Assembly: GCA_003635195.1 (NCBI GenBank)
Contig: PYIY01000029.1
Coordinates: forward strand, 6,891-70,890
Length of the DNA: 64,000 bases
Direction of reading: 5' to 3'
From: Candidatus Poribacteria bacterium
GTDB taxonomy: Bacteria > Poribacteria > WGA-4E > WGA-3G
Shown here: in pieces, positions 45,803 through 53,500 of the stretch
Position numbering within the stretch: position 1 is the stretch's first letter
How the letters are laid out: each line of letters begins with the position of its first letter
The notes under the pieces: model-generated
Databases searched by the model: none
Told to the model about the DNA's origin: nothing
What the model saw: the letters and a program-made list of their open reading frames with translations, nothing else
Position numbers and translations under genes: made by a program

Positions 45803-48800
45803 TTGATGACAACCAATGCCCTGCGAGATATAATTGCACGGTGCCACCAACGGCACGAGCAACCCTTTAAGCAACGGAAGTCGATCGTAGAACCGCTGCT
45901 TTACAAAGGGCTTCCTTACCATTTCACCGTCTATTGTGCACACAGATATCCTGTGATGCTGCAAGACTTGGAGGCGGCAGATATTTCCTTTATGCCGATA
46001 GGACGGTTCCCTGGCAACGATCGACCCCCGCGATCTTTTGGGGAGGAACGGTTCTTGAAACGCCAACAGGCGACAGACTGGGAAACCCGCCGATGGCATA
46101 AGTCGTGGGGGATTCACGTGTATACGGGGACTCCCTCGGAACGCGATGGTGCGCCCTGGCATGACATCGACTTTAAATATGAAGCCATCTGTGCGGCACC
46201 TGATGCCGTTTTTGCCTGTGTTCAAGCACTTGTTGATGCCGTTGCGAACCCACTGTTAGTGATGTCAAAGTCAGGTGGGCTGCGCTTTTCTTGCAGGATA
46301 CCTGGATACCTGCACCCGAACACCCAGCAGGCACGACTGTATGTCCATAAGCATGCACCGACATCGGAGAAGCCTCACCAGCACGACACGTATCTTGAAA
46401 TTTTGGGTGAGAAGGGATATGGCTGCTGGGATGGGCGCTATGAAATTCTGCTTGGAGATCTGTTAGATCCGCCTGTGATTTCCAAAGAGGTGCTTTTTCC
46501 GCCTATTGATGCGCTTCGCACTGCACTTCACAAACCTATCCCCCAAAACATCCAACACGAGGAGCACCTGCCCGACGCGCCATATTCTCTCGGATCGGGT
46601 AAACTTGACCTCGCGAAAGAGGCATTTTTCAAGCGCGGGTTTTCTTATGTCAGACAAGAGGACAGATTTCACTATTGGCACCGACAAGGTGATGAGGGTG
46701 GCAATACAGAGGTATCCTTGTGGCAGAGCGAAGGGAACGTATGGATATGCGCATCTACGCCTGAAACTGAGTTGCCGATAGAGGCAACGCTTCTAACAGA
46801 TGTATGGAAAGATACTGGCATCCTACCCCCAATCCCCGAGACGGGGCTGCCTTTAGACGATAAGGTGCTTGCCATTCGGGAAGGGACACTCAGTCCGCTG
46901 GCACTAAAACGTCCGACGCCGGTGTTACACGCGTCCAAACCTACGGAAGATAACGATGCAACAGGAGAAGAAATTAGCGTTCAGATGCAGCGCGCGCTTG
47001 AGAGGAGGGCGCGCGTTCTTGGCTTTATTCCCCGGGTAGATTCAGAGAAAGATGGTGAAGTAGGATCCATTCTGCGTAATAATGGCGCAATCTGTTTAAA
47101 CGTGATAGATGCTGCGCTTGCGGAAACCGATACATTACAAACGACCGAAGCACAAATACTCCAGGATCACCGATTGTTTTTGGACCCAGAATACGCAGAA
47201 ATAGCCGAACAAATTCTCGAACGGCGCGACGGAACCCAGCAGCTCTGTATCACCAATGTCACGAGAGAGGATCAACTGTTTCTTGAATGCGAACTCTCAA
47301 AAACGACATTGGAGGCGTGGGTGGCCAACTATCAAGGCAGTGCCTTAGGAAACTTTGCCACGGCTCTACTGAATGCAACCGAAATCAGAGATAAATCTCA
47401 TGCCAATTCTATCAAACGACTTCGGACAGTGGTCCAAACGTTTGAATGGCTCGAAGAAGAGATCATCCAACAGATGTGCCACGTCGACGCAGAGACTGTT
47501 TCGGAAAATCGGGCATCTGACAGGCTTCGGAAACCGTCAGATGGTAACGGTCTTGTTCACAGACAACGGAATGAACAAGACCCCCGATTTTCCGCTGAAA
47601 CCATTCAGGAGTTTCCGACGGTCTCTTCGGATCCAAACTGGACGTTTTGGCATCAACTCAAACGTTTCTTTGCACATTACATAAGAGATGATGATGCGCC
47701 GATGCGATGGGAGAACAAAGTCCTACGATTCTATGTGCCGCCGGTGCTGCATCCAAGCATCAAACACCTTTTGGTCACCTCACTGGCTCTCTACGACGAA
47801 CATTTACACCGGGTGTTCTTGGAAGAAGAGACCGAGATCCTTCCTGCCCAACCGATGGCGTGGGTTCCTGGAAACCGAGTTTTTCAGATTCGCACGGGTA
47901 CGTATCCACGAAAGACAATTTTAGACCTCGACAACACTTGGGACGTTTTTGGGATGTCTGAAACCGGACAGCAGATTTTTTGGAGGATCCAAGCGGAGAT
48001 AGAAAGAGATCCGAATGTTAAGCATGCCATTATAACCCACATTCACACAGTTAGACAGTTGGGGAATATAGGGAAAAATGAGAATGTCTGTTTTTTGACG
48101 GGTTTCCGTTTCCTGGAAAGGGAAGGATTGGAAACCGCTTTTCAAGAGGCGGAGGTCATCTGGATAGTTGGCATGCCGGAAATGGGACCACGCGCCATTG
48201 TGGAGCGCGCTCAGATCCTCTTTGGAAACGACGAAGAACCGCTTTCTTATGAAATGGAGCGTGAATCCCAGCGTTACAAAGACGAACGCGTCCAGAGCAT
48301 TTATGAAAAGGATATCATCCACATATTCAGAGATGTTATAGAGCGGGCGCAACGCAATCGTTTGGAAAACAAAAAGGTTATGTTGATTACGGGTTTGCGA
48401 ATTCCTGAGATCACCGACAGACCTGAAACCCTCCTTTTTGACTGGGAAGATCTTGAGGTCGCCGGTGGCTTAGATAAACTTTCCGAGGCGATAGCGACAC
48501 GCCAACGCTTTGAAAGAGAACGGGACACGCTAACGGACCAATCCAGCAGAAAAGAGGTAGAGGCGGTTCTCGGATGCTCCGCAAGGCAGGCGAGCCGAGT
48601 GTTGCAAAGGCTGAGGGGTCGGAAAATTGTACGACCGCCTCTCCGCGAGCAAATCCTCGCGCTTCTATCTTCCGATGGCGAGAAAACAACACCCGAACTC
48701 ACCGCGGCGATTCAAGGACACCCAAAAGCAATCAATACAAAACTCACGCGCCTTGTAAACGCCGGTGAAATTGTAAAGGTCCGACGGGGCGTGTATAGGC

Positions 48801-48814
48801 TGCCAGAGCCTTAG
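45803..48814 (+). CDS. Large plasmid-type protein with primase-like N-terminus
   Basis: 1003 residues, no confident family. The first 230 residues contain 'WHDIDFKYEA', a DxD-like acidic pair, and 'VMSKSGGLRFSCRIPGY', reminiscent of the archaeo-eukaryotic primase (prim-pol) layout although key histidines are not conserved. A central region has a linker, then 'IWIVGMPEMGP' and 'RAQILFGNDEEPLSYE' (about 790-820). The last 120 residues are two winged-helix-like units (EVEAVLGCSARQASRVLQRL and TPELTAAIQGHPKAI). No Walker A motif was found. It lies next to a Rep initiator and iterons, so a replication or partition role is plausible. Function otherwise unknown. Confidence 0.6.
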   Translation: MMTTNALRDIIARCHQRHEQPFKQRKSIVEPLLYKGLPYHFTVYCAHRYPVMLQDLEAADISFMPIGRFPGNDRPPRSFGEERFLKRQQATDWETRRWHKSWGIHVYTGTPSERDGAPWHDIDFKYEAICAAPDAVFACVQALVDAVANPLLVMSKSGGLRFSCRIPGYLHPNTQQARLYVHKHAPTSEKPHQHDTYLEILGEKGYGCWDGRYEILLGDLLDPPVISKEVLFPPIDALRTALHKPIPQNIQHEEHLPDAPYSLGSGKLDLAKEAFFKRGFSYVRQEDRFHYWHRQGDEGGNTEVSLWQSEGNVWICASTPETELPIEATLLTDVWKDTGILPPIPETGLPLDDKVLAIREGTLSPLALKRPTPVLHASKPTEDNDATGEEISVQMQRALERRARVLGFIPRVDSEKDGEVGSILRNNGAICLNVIDAALAETDTLQTTEAQILQDHRLFLDPEYAEIAEQILERRDGTQQLCITNVTREDQLFLECELSKTTLEAWVANYQGSALGNFATALLNATEIRDKSHANSIKRLRTVVQTFEWLEEEIIQQMCHVDAETVSENRASDRLRKPSDGNGLVHRQRNEQDPRFSAETIQEFPTVSSDPNWTFWHQLKRFFAHYIRDDDAPMRWENKVLRFYVPPVLHPSIKHLLVTSLALYDEHLHRVFLEEETEILPAQPMAWVPGNRVFQIRTGTYPRKTILDLDNTWDVFGMSETGQQIFWRIQAEIERDPNVKHAIITHIHTVRQLGNIGKNENVCFLTGFRFLEREGLETAFQEAEVIWIVGMPEMGPRAIVERAQILFGNDEEPLSYEMERESQRYKDERVQSIYEKDIIHIFRDVIERAQRNRLENKKVMLITGLRIPEITDRPETLLFDWEDLEVAGGLDKLSEAIATRQRFERERDTLTDQSSRKEVEAVLGCSARQASRVLQRLRGRKIVRPPLREQILALLSSDGEKTTPELTAAIQGHPKAINTKLTRLVNAGEIVKVRRGVYRLPEP

Positions 48815-48879
48815 AACAATGCAGCCTTATTATTTTCCTCATACCCCTGTCCAGCAAGTTGTATAGAATATACAATACC

Positions 48880-49158
48880 TTAACAATAAATTAGGAGCTC
48901 CTCCGTTTTCGATTCACTGCGGAACGGCACGCTATACACGATGTCCGATTCCTGCTCACGCAGGTTGTCTGGAATGAAACTCCTGTTGATCTGCGCGAGT
49001 TGACTGAAATCCAGGCGTCCAACCAAATGCTCGGCAACGATCTCTAATAATCCTCGGACGTTTTCCTCGTCTTCAAGCAGCCATCGCGTGCTCCGGTCAG
49101 CGAACTGTTCAATCGGAAAATCGAAAAAAGTCAGTGCTTCTGTTTCTCTGGTTTCCAT
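48880..49158 (-). pseudogene. Rpn/PD-(D/E)XK transposase-like N-terminal fragment
   Basis: 92 residues. The segment 'DRSTRWLLEDEENVRGLLEIVAEHLV' and 'DNLREQESDIVYSVPF' are those of the Rpn (recombination-promoting nuclease) / PD-(D/E)XK transposase family N-terminus. It stops where the family continues with the catalytic core, so it is cut short. A fragment with the family's C-terminal features lies at 52945 on the opposite strand; the two may be relics of one or two copies. It cannot act alone. Confidence 0.7.
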
Positions 49159-49333
49159 ATCCTATGAGTTTGTGAAATGAATCCAGTGCTACCTTCCACC
49201 TATTCCATCTATTATACAAAGGTCGGCGTTGAATATCAAGTCAACTGCGCATCGAACTGCCCCAATTACGGAATGCCCATCTTCCAGAATTTTCCTTATT
49301 GAGTAAGTACACAAATTCTGAGATTTTGTCAAT

Positions 49334-50638
49334 CTAACCGATTTTACCTAACACTCTCGCCTTTTCTTCCTCATACGCTGAAACAACCGGCGCAAGCAGC
49401 TCCTGGCAGAAATTGTCAGTAAGGATTTCGTCAACGTATGACTTAACGATAGGATATTCCTTATACGCTTGCATAGCGGTATCGCACTCTTCAATACGCC
49501 TGCGGACGAAGTTATTGTCAATCGTCGCGACGGCACGTTCAACGAGCTCCGGGTCGGCTTGAATCGCTTGTCGCAGGAGATTCGCACGTTTGATACGAAA
49601 CTTCTCATTGAGATCCTCAAGTTCCTTTTCTCTCGCTCGCTCTGCGCGCATCTCACGCGCCTTTTGGACTGTATCGTTCTGATAGTTGTTACGGATCGCT
49701 TCAACGACATAACCACCCGTGTTATGGACATTCGACGCATACAGCGACATCTCAATTTTCTCAGAGACATATGTGAGAAAATCGGGGTAGTCGCCGGGTG
49801 TCGGCAACTTTTCAGGCAAAATGAATTCCCACTCGGCTGTAGCAATTTCAAGGGCGACGGCTCTGTCAACATTGGCTTGGACAAGCTCTATACCGACAGG
49901 GGATAGGTCCTCTACATCCGGGAGCACCGACTCCTGTACAGGGAGCTGCTTGACTTTGATGATACGGAACTTCAGCTCGGCCACCTTGCGTCCGATGCGT
50001 TTTTGTTCGACTTCAACGAAATAGTCTGTCAGGTTGTTAATTTCCTGGATAGCGGCTTTGATGACCTTTTTGTTAAGATCTTTGAACTCCGAGTATTCAT
50101 TACTTTCGATGCCCAACAACTCTCTGAACGTTGCGATCGGAATGAAAGGCGTTTCGCCTTGACCCCAGTGAACATCGAAATAGTCGAAACAGACCTCCCA
50201 CAAAATCAGCGCATACTGACTTCTGAACTCGTTTTGCAGACGTAGGTTCAGTTTCGTATACATCAGCGGGTTGTGGAGTTTCAGGCGCAGATGTGCCGCA
50301 AAGCTGTAAGTACAGAGACCCTCCTTTATCGCTGCGGATCCCAAGAGTGCAGCAACGCCCCATTCTTCCTTTTTGTTCTTGTCGAGAACGTTCCATTTCA
50401 CGGTGCAATCGACAAGTGCTTCTAATGTTCCCTTGAGGTACTCATCGTTTTTACTCTCATAACCGAGTTTCGCCGCCAATTCTGCCATACTGACAGTATG
50501 GATGTCTCTATCGGGGAGCTCGTTGTAGGCGTTGGCGAGTAGGACGTTCCACGCACGGCGTTGGAGATGCGTGATTTTACTCTGAATCTGGATCGCTGGA
50601 CTCGCTTTGATAACTTCTTCAATTTTTGCTAAATGCAT
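49334..50638 (-). CDS. rep: Plasmid replication initiator, Rep_3 superfamily
   Basis: 434 residues with two winged-helix domains of the Rep_3/RepB type: the first about 20-130 (ITHLQRRAWNVLLANAYNEL, then VSMAELAAKLGY), the second about 150-240 (YALILWEVCFDYF, then IPIATFRELLG). The remainder is a helical, charged C-terminal region. These initiators bind iterons and melt the adjacent AT-rich DNA to begin plasmid replication. ATG 50638 follows AAGGAG. Eight iteron-like units lie just upstream in the promoter region, as expected for autoregulation and origin binding. The full-length coding sequence suggests it is functional. Confidence 0.88.
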   Translation of the reverse strand: MHLAKIEEVIKASPAIQIQSKITHLQRRAWNVLLANAYNELPDRDIHTVSMAELAAKLGYESKNDEYLKGTLEALVDCTVKWNVLDKNKKEEWGVAALLGSAAIKEGLCTYSFAAHLRLKLHNPLMYTKLNLRLQNEFRSQYALILWEVCFDYFDVHWGQGETPFIPIATFRELLGIESNEYSEFKDLNKKVIKAAIQEINNLTDYFVEVEQKRIGRKVAELKFRIIKVKQLPVQESVLPDVEDLSPVGIELVQANVDRAVALEIATAEWEFILPEKLPTPGDYPDFLTYVSEKIEMSLYASNVHNTGGYVVEAIRNNYQNDTVQKAREMRAERAREKELEDLNEKFRIKRANLLRQAIQADPELVERAVATIDNNFVRRRIEECDTAMQAYKEYPIVKSYVDEILTDNFCQELLAPVVSAYEEEKARVLGKIG

Positions 50639-50672
50639 CGATTGCGTCTCCTTGAGATTTTTATATAGGATT

Positions 50673-50702
50673 ATTCTAACATAACAGTGGACTCCTTGTC
50701 AA
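50673..50702 (-). promoter_or_regulatory. rep promoter
   Basis: On the minus strand TTGACA (complement of 50697-50702), an 18-bp spacer and TAGAAT (complement of 50673-50678), 35 bp upstream of the rep start. The first iteron copy begins 14 bp further upstream, so Rep binding there could repress its own gene. Confidence 0.65.
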
Positions 50703-50715
50703 TTAATTTTCCCCT

Positions 50716-50990
50716 TTTAACCCCATAAATGTCCACTTTTAAAGCTAAAAAGCGAGATTTACGTTTTTATAATCACTGGGTTCGCACCGCATTCTTCCCC
50801 TTTCCCCATAAATGTCCACCTTTAACACTGCACATCCACATTGTAGATTTTTCCCTGCAAGCCCTTTAACCCCATAAACGTCCACCTTTAACCCCATAAA
50901 CGTCCACCTTTAACCCCATAAACGTCCACCTTTAACCCCATAAACGTCCACCTTTAACCCCATAAACGTCCACCTTTAAATCCACAAACG
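50716..50990. repeat. Iteron array of the plasmid-type origin
   Basis: Five perfect tandem 22-bp units (50865-50974; each reads TTTAACCCCATAAACGTC then CACC), one degenerate unit (50975-50990), and two separate copies with one substitution near 50716-50736 and 50803-50820. All point the same way relative to rep. This is the usual pattern of an iteron-controlled theta origin. Confidence 0.9.
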
Positions 50991-51011
50991 CAGGTGTGGC
51001 GTGGGTTGGTG

Positions 51012-51061
51012 GCACCCTTAAAACATTTAAAAGTATTAAAAATATTAAAATAGTTAAACAA
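51012..51061. other. AT-rich stretch beside iterons (possible unwinding site)
   Basis: About 50 bp with runs TTAAAACATTTAAAAG and AATATTAAAATAG directly after the last iteron, the place where a Rep_3 origin normally melts. I see no strong DnaA box within it. Confidence 0.55.
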
Positions 51062-51111
51062 CATGCACCCAAACGGTGTTTTTAGAGGGAAGGTCCTCTC
51101 TTTTTTGTTGT

Positions 51112-51369
51112 TTAACGATAAAAAAATGAGAAGAGGAATTGGGCAGGCACTTTCACCGACAACCATCCCACAGATATCCATCCAGCAAAATAGGACAGAC
51201 CCGCAATTAGGATCGCTCTGATTGCCCCGAATGCTACGATCAATAGCGTGTTTCTATAGGCATTGAAAGGCATCAGACGCAGTGCACTGATTTTCCCATC
51301 ACCGCTGCGAGGCGCGTATTTTGTTAAGAATCTTCTTTTTTTGCGTTGTTCAGTATTTTGTCTTGACAT
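51112..51369 (-). CDS. Small membrane protein
   Basis: 85 residues from ATG 51369 (GCAGGAAA just upstream, weak). The N-terminus is basic (NTEQRKKRRFLTKYAPRSG). Two hydrophobic segments follow (NTLLIVAFGAIRAILIAGL and FAGWISVGWLSVKV). The start lies just beside the cas6 relic, and part of a longer reading on this strand is only the antisense of that relic, so I use the inner start. Function unknown; it might be an accessory plasmid gene. Confidence 0.4.
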   Translation of the reverse strand: MSRQNTEQRKKRRFLTKYAPRSGDGKISALRLMPFNAYRNTLLIVAFGAIRAILIAGLSYFAGWISVGWLSVKVPAQFLFSFFYR

Positions 51370-51377
51370 TTTCCTGC

Positions 51378-51427
51378 GACGCGTCAGCGGTGCGAATATC
51401 CATTTCGGTTCAGCGTTGACGTGGTAC
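51378..51427 (+). pseudogene. cas6 fragment duplicated from 53700-53749
   Basis: 50 bp matching the functional cas6 at 53700-53749 in 48 positions and in the same reading frame: it would encode RRVSGANIHFGSALTWY, then a short divergent end and stop. The match ends at both sides. It is either a relic of a second cas6 or a duplication made when the 2.3-kb segment between the copies was inserted. Confidence 0.85.
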
Positions 51428-51604
51428 GTCAGATAAGTTGTGAATATCTCCCTCAAAAAACCACACTGTTCCGAAAAAAAATTGTTTGACATCCACTGTC
51501 AATGCGTGTTAGACTTTAATACCCAACTTTGAAGAAAAGCGGATTATCTGACGGATTTAGCGATTTTAGGTGGCTTAATATTTGCGTATTCAACTGTCCG
51601 TGAA

Positions 51605-51821
51605 ATTATATTCAGTGACTCCAGACTAAAGTCTGGAGATTGTTCAATACGACAGTCGAGTCTATAGGTTGAACGATTGTAAATATACTGAATAGAGTCA
51701 TATATCGTCGTATCCTGTGGTGGCACACAGAAGTGGTTAGGATGCCCCCCAAGTCCTATGTAAACGCTGATATTACGATCTCGATGGGGCAATATATAAC
51801 CCGCAAGGGAGGCTACAAACT
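51605..51821 (+). ncRNA. Candidate HEARO/omega-RNA upstream of isrB
   Basis: The 217 bp before isrB contain many complementary pairs: TATTCAGT near 51608 with ACTGAATA near 51687; hairpin CTCCAGACTAAAGTCTGGAG (51619-51638); TTGTTCAA near 51639 with TTGAACGA near 51668; CTGTG with CACAG near 51715-51730; and GTATCCT with AGGATGC near 51710-51745. The end runs GGGC...AACCCGCAAGGGAGG into the isrB ribosome site. IscB/IsrB genes are known to carry their guide RNA in just this place, with the guide at its 5' end. Exact ends are not determined. Confidence 0.6.
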
Positions 51822-52924
51822 ATGTTTGTTCCAGTTACAAGTAAGTCTGGTAAAAAATTAATGCCGACAAACCCTAACAAAGCAGGTGTGTTAATCAAGA
51901 AAGGATTCGCAACACCCTATTGGTCAAATGGTATCTTTTGTATCAGATTAAACTACGATGTAAAAGAATATACTCAAGATGTTTGTGTAGGTGTAGACCC
52001 TGGCTCTAAAAAGGAAGGATTCACTGTTAGATCTGAGTCACATACTTACCTAAATGTGCAAGCAGATGCACACAACAAGGTTGGTAAGAAGGTTGCTAAG
52101 AGACGTGAATTGCGGAGAGGTAGAAGGTCGCGTAAATGTCCAAATCGGAAACACAAGAAACATAACCTGTCTCATCGAAACCGAATTCCAGCAGGGACCC
52201 GTGCCAGATGGGACTGGAAACTTCGGATATTGGATTGGTTATCCAAACTCTATCCAATCACGCATGTGTGTGTTGAGGATATAAAGGCACGGACAATAAA
52301 ACGTGCCAAGAAGTGGAATCAGTCGTTTAGTCCTTTGGAAGTTGGTAAACAGTGGTTCTATGGTGAAATAGAAAAGCGTTGGCGACTTTACACTGTAGGC
52401 GGTCACGAAACGAAGGAGTTGCGTGATAGACTCGGACTGAAAAAGTCGTCTAACAAGCTTACCGAAACCTTTGATGCCCATTGCGTGGATAGTTGGTGCT
52501 TGGCTTACCATGTTCTTGGGGGTGAACCCATTGTGGATTACACCCATATATTCTGTATATCGCCACTCCCTATACAGAGGCGGAACCTACATAGAGAAGT
52601 TCCAAAGAAGGGTGGAGTGCGTTCAAGATATGGTGGCACCAGATGTCTGGGTGTTTCTAAGAACACGTTGGTTAAACATGCAAAACATGGAATGCTGAGA
52701 GTCACGGGATTTGATAGAGACGGACTGAATCTCAGCGAGTTGGGGAGTGCAAAGCGTATTGTTAGAAATGCAAAACAAGACACCTATCGTGTTTTACGAA
52801 AACTGAACTTCAGATACAAACACGTTGTATCTAAACCCCCGAAAGTAAAGCAGAATAAATTAGCACTGCAACTCAGTTTCAATATATAGGAAACCGGCTT
52901 TCCCCTCCATGCTAAAGCATGGAG
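51619..52924 (+). mobile_element. IS200/IS605-type element carrying isrB
   Basis: Two hairpins with the same core border the element: 51619-51638 (CTCCAGACTAAAGTCTGGAG) and 52905-52924 (CTCCATGCTAAAGCATGGAG). Such palindromes mark the ends of IS200/IS605 transposons, which are moved by a TnpA tyrosine transposase; none is encoded here, so the element depends on one in trans. The right end abuts a broken Rpn-type gene. True cleavage points lie some bases outside the hairpins. Confidence 0.65.
51822..52889 (+). CDS. isrB: IsrB, HNH-less IscB-type RNA-guided nickase
   Basis: 355 residues. An N-terminal PLMP-like segment (KSGKKLMPTNPNKAG) leads to a split RuvC: RuvC-I with D59 in GVDPGSKKEGF; an arginine-rich bridge helix (KRRELRRGRRSRK); RuvC-II with E152 in CVEDIKA; RuvC-III with H220 and D223 in AHCVDSW. 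The 65-odd residues between RuvC-II and III contain no HNH motif, which separates IsrB from IscB; the length fits IsrB. The C-terminus is a target-motif-like domain. Such proteins nick DNA guided by an omega-RNA encoded upstream. ATG follows GGGAGG. All catalytic residues are intact. Confidence 0.9.
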   Translation: MFVPVTSKSGKKLMPTNPNKAGVLIKKGFATPYWSNGIFCIRLNYDVKEYTQDVCVGVDPGSKKEGFTVRSESHTYLNVQADAHNKVGKKVAKRRELRRGRRSRKCPNRKHKKHNLSHRNRIPAGTRARWDWKLRILDWLSKLYPITHVCVEDIKARTIKRAKKWNQSFSPLEVGKQWFYGEIEKRWRLYTVGGHETKELRDRLGLKKSSNKLTETFDAHCVDSWCLAYHVLGGEPIVDYTHIFCISPLPIQRRNLHREVPKKGGVRSRYGGTRCLGVSKNTLVKHAKHGMLRVTGFDRDGLNLSELGSAKRIVRNAKQDTYRVLRKLNFRYKHVVSKPPKVKQNKLALQLSFNI

Positions 52925-52944
52925 TCCCCAGCCTGAAGAAATTG

Positions 52945-53205
52945 ATGGAGGCGATCATGCAAGAATCATCGGTGATCCAACATTTCCTGCAGCAAGGCAT
53001 AGAGCAAGGCATAGAGCAAGGGGCGCGTCAGATGAGTATTGAAAGCACATTGACGATTCTCGCTGAACGCTTCCCTGATGCAGACATCACACCAGTAAAA
53101 CCGATCCTTGAAGCGATTGAAGATCTGGACCGGCTCAAGCAGTTAAACCTGACGGCTTCGATTGCTGAAAGTTTTCTCGCCTTCCGAGACCGCTTAGAGA
53201 CCTAA
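52945..53205 (+). pseudogene. Rpn-family C-terminal fragment
   Basis: 87 codons in a frame that enters from the right end of the isrB element. The motif QQGIEQGIEQGARQ followed by LTILAERFPDAD and a helical end is the usual tail of Rpn/PD-(D/E)XK transposase-like proteins, with the catalytic core missing. The isrB element sits directly in front of it and probably disrupted or replaced the gene. It lacks a real start. Confidence 0.65.
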
Positions 53206-53285
53206 CTACGCCTATTGTCAACACCTGTGTGACTTCGGATTTCCTATAAACTTTAAAAAAAAGAACGTCTTAATAGGCGAAACAA

Positions 53286-53380
53286 GTTTTAATCGAACCA
53301 TCTTGGAATAGAAATATGTTCTGTTTTATAATTGGAACAGGCTTGTTCTCATTTTAATCGAACCAGTATGGAATGAAAAA
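53286..53380 (+). CRISPR. Degenerate two-repeat CRISPR-like unit upstream of cas6
   Basis: Two 30-bp copies, GTTTTAATCGAACCATCTTG then GAATAGAAAT (53286-53315), and ATTTTAATCGAACCAGTATG then GAATGAAAAA (53351-53380), share their first half except the first base and diverge in the second. The 35-bp interval (53316-53350) is of normal spacer length. The form matches type I-B/III repeats that end in GAAAC-like 5' handles. It points the same way as the cas operon, 8 bp before its promoter. With a single spacer it may be a relic array end or a regulatory crRNA. Confidence 0.7.
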
Positions 53381-53387
53381 AATAAAT

Positions 53388-53416
53388 TTGACAATATCTA
53401 TTTTTTGTATTATAAT
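53388..53416 (+). promoter_or_regulatory. cas operon promoter
   Basis: A perfect consensus: TTGACA 53388-53393, 17-bp spacer, TATAAT 53411-53416. Transcription should begin near 53423, leaving about 78 nt before the cas6 ATG. The second CRISPR-like repeat ends 8 bp upstream of the -35 box. Confidence 0.85.
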
Positions 53417-53500
53417 ATCCTATGTTATGTTTAATAATAAAACGAGACTGAATTCTTAAATGTTTAGAACTTCGTATCGTAACAATAAGGAGGTCCCACC

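Noticed and set aside
50865..50990. Tandem 22-bp repeats as a CRISPR array
   Set aside because: Repeats are contiguous with no spacers and lie upstream of a Rep_3 gene, so they are iterons.
51112..51492. 126-residue minus-strand ORF in full
   Set aside because: Its first third is the antisense of the cas6 fragment; only the part from 51369 onward is offered as a possible gene.
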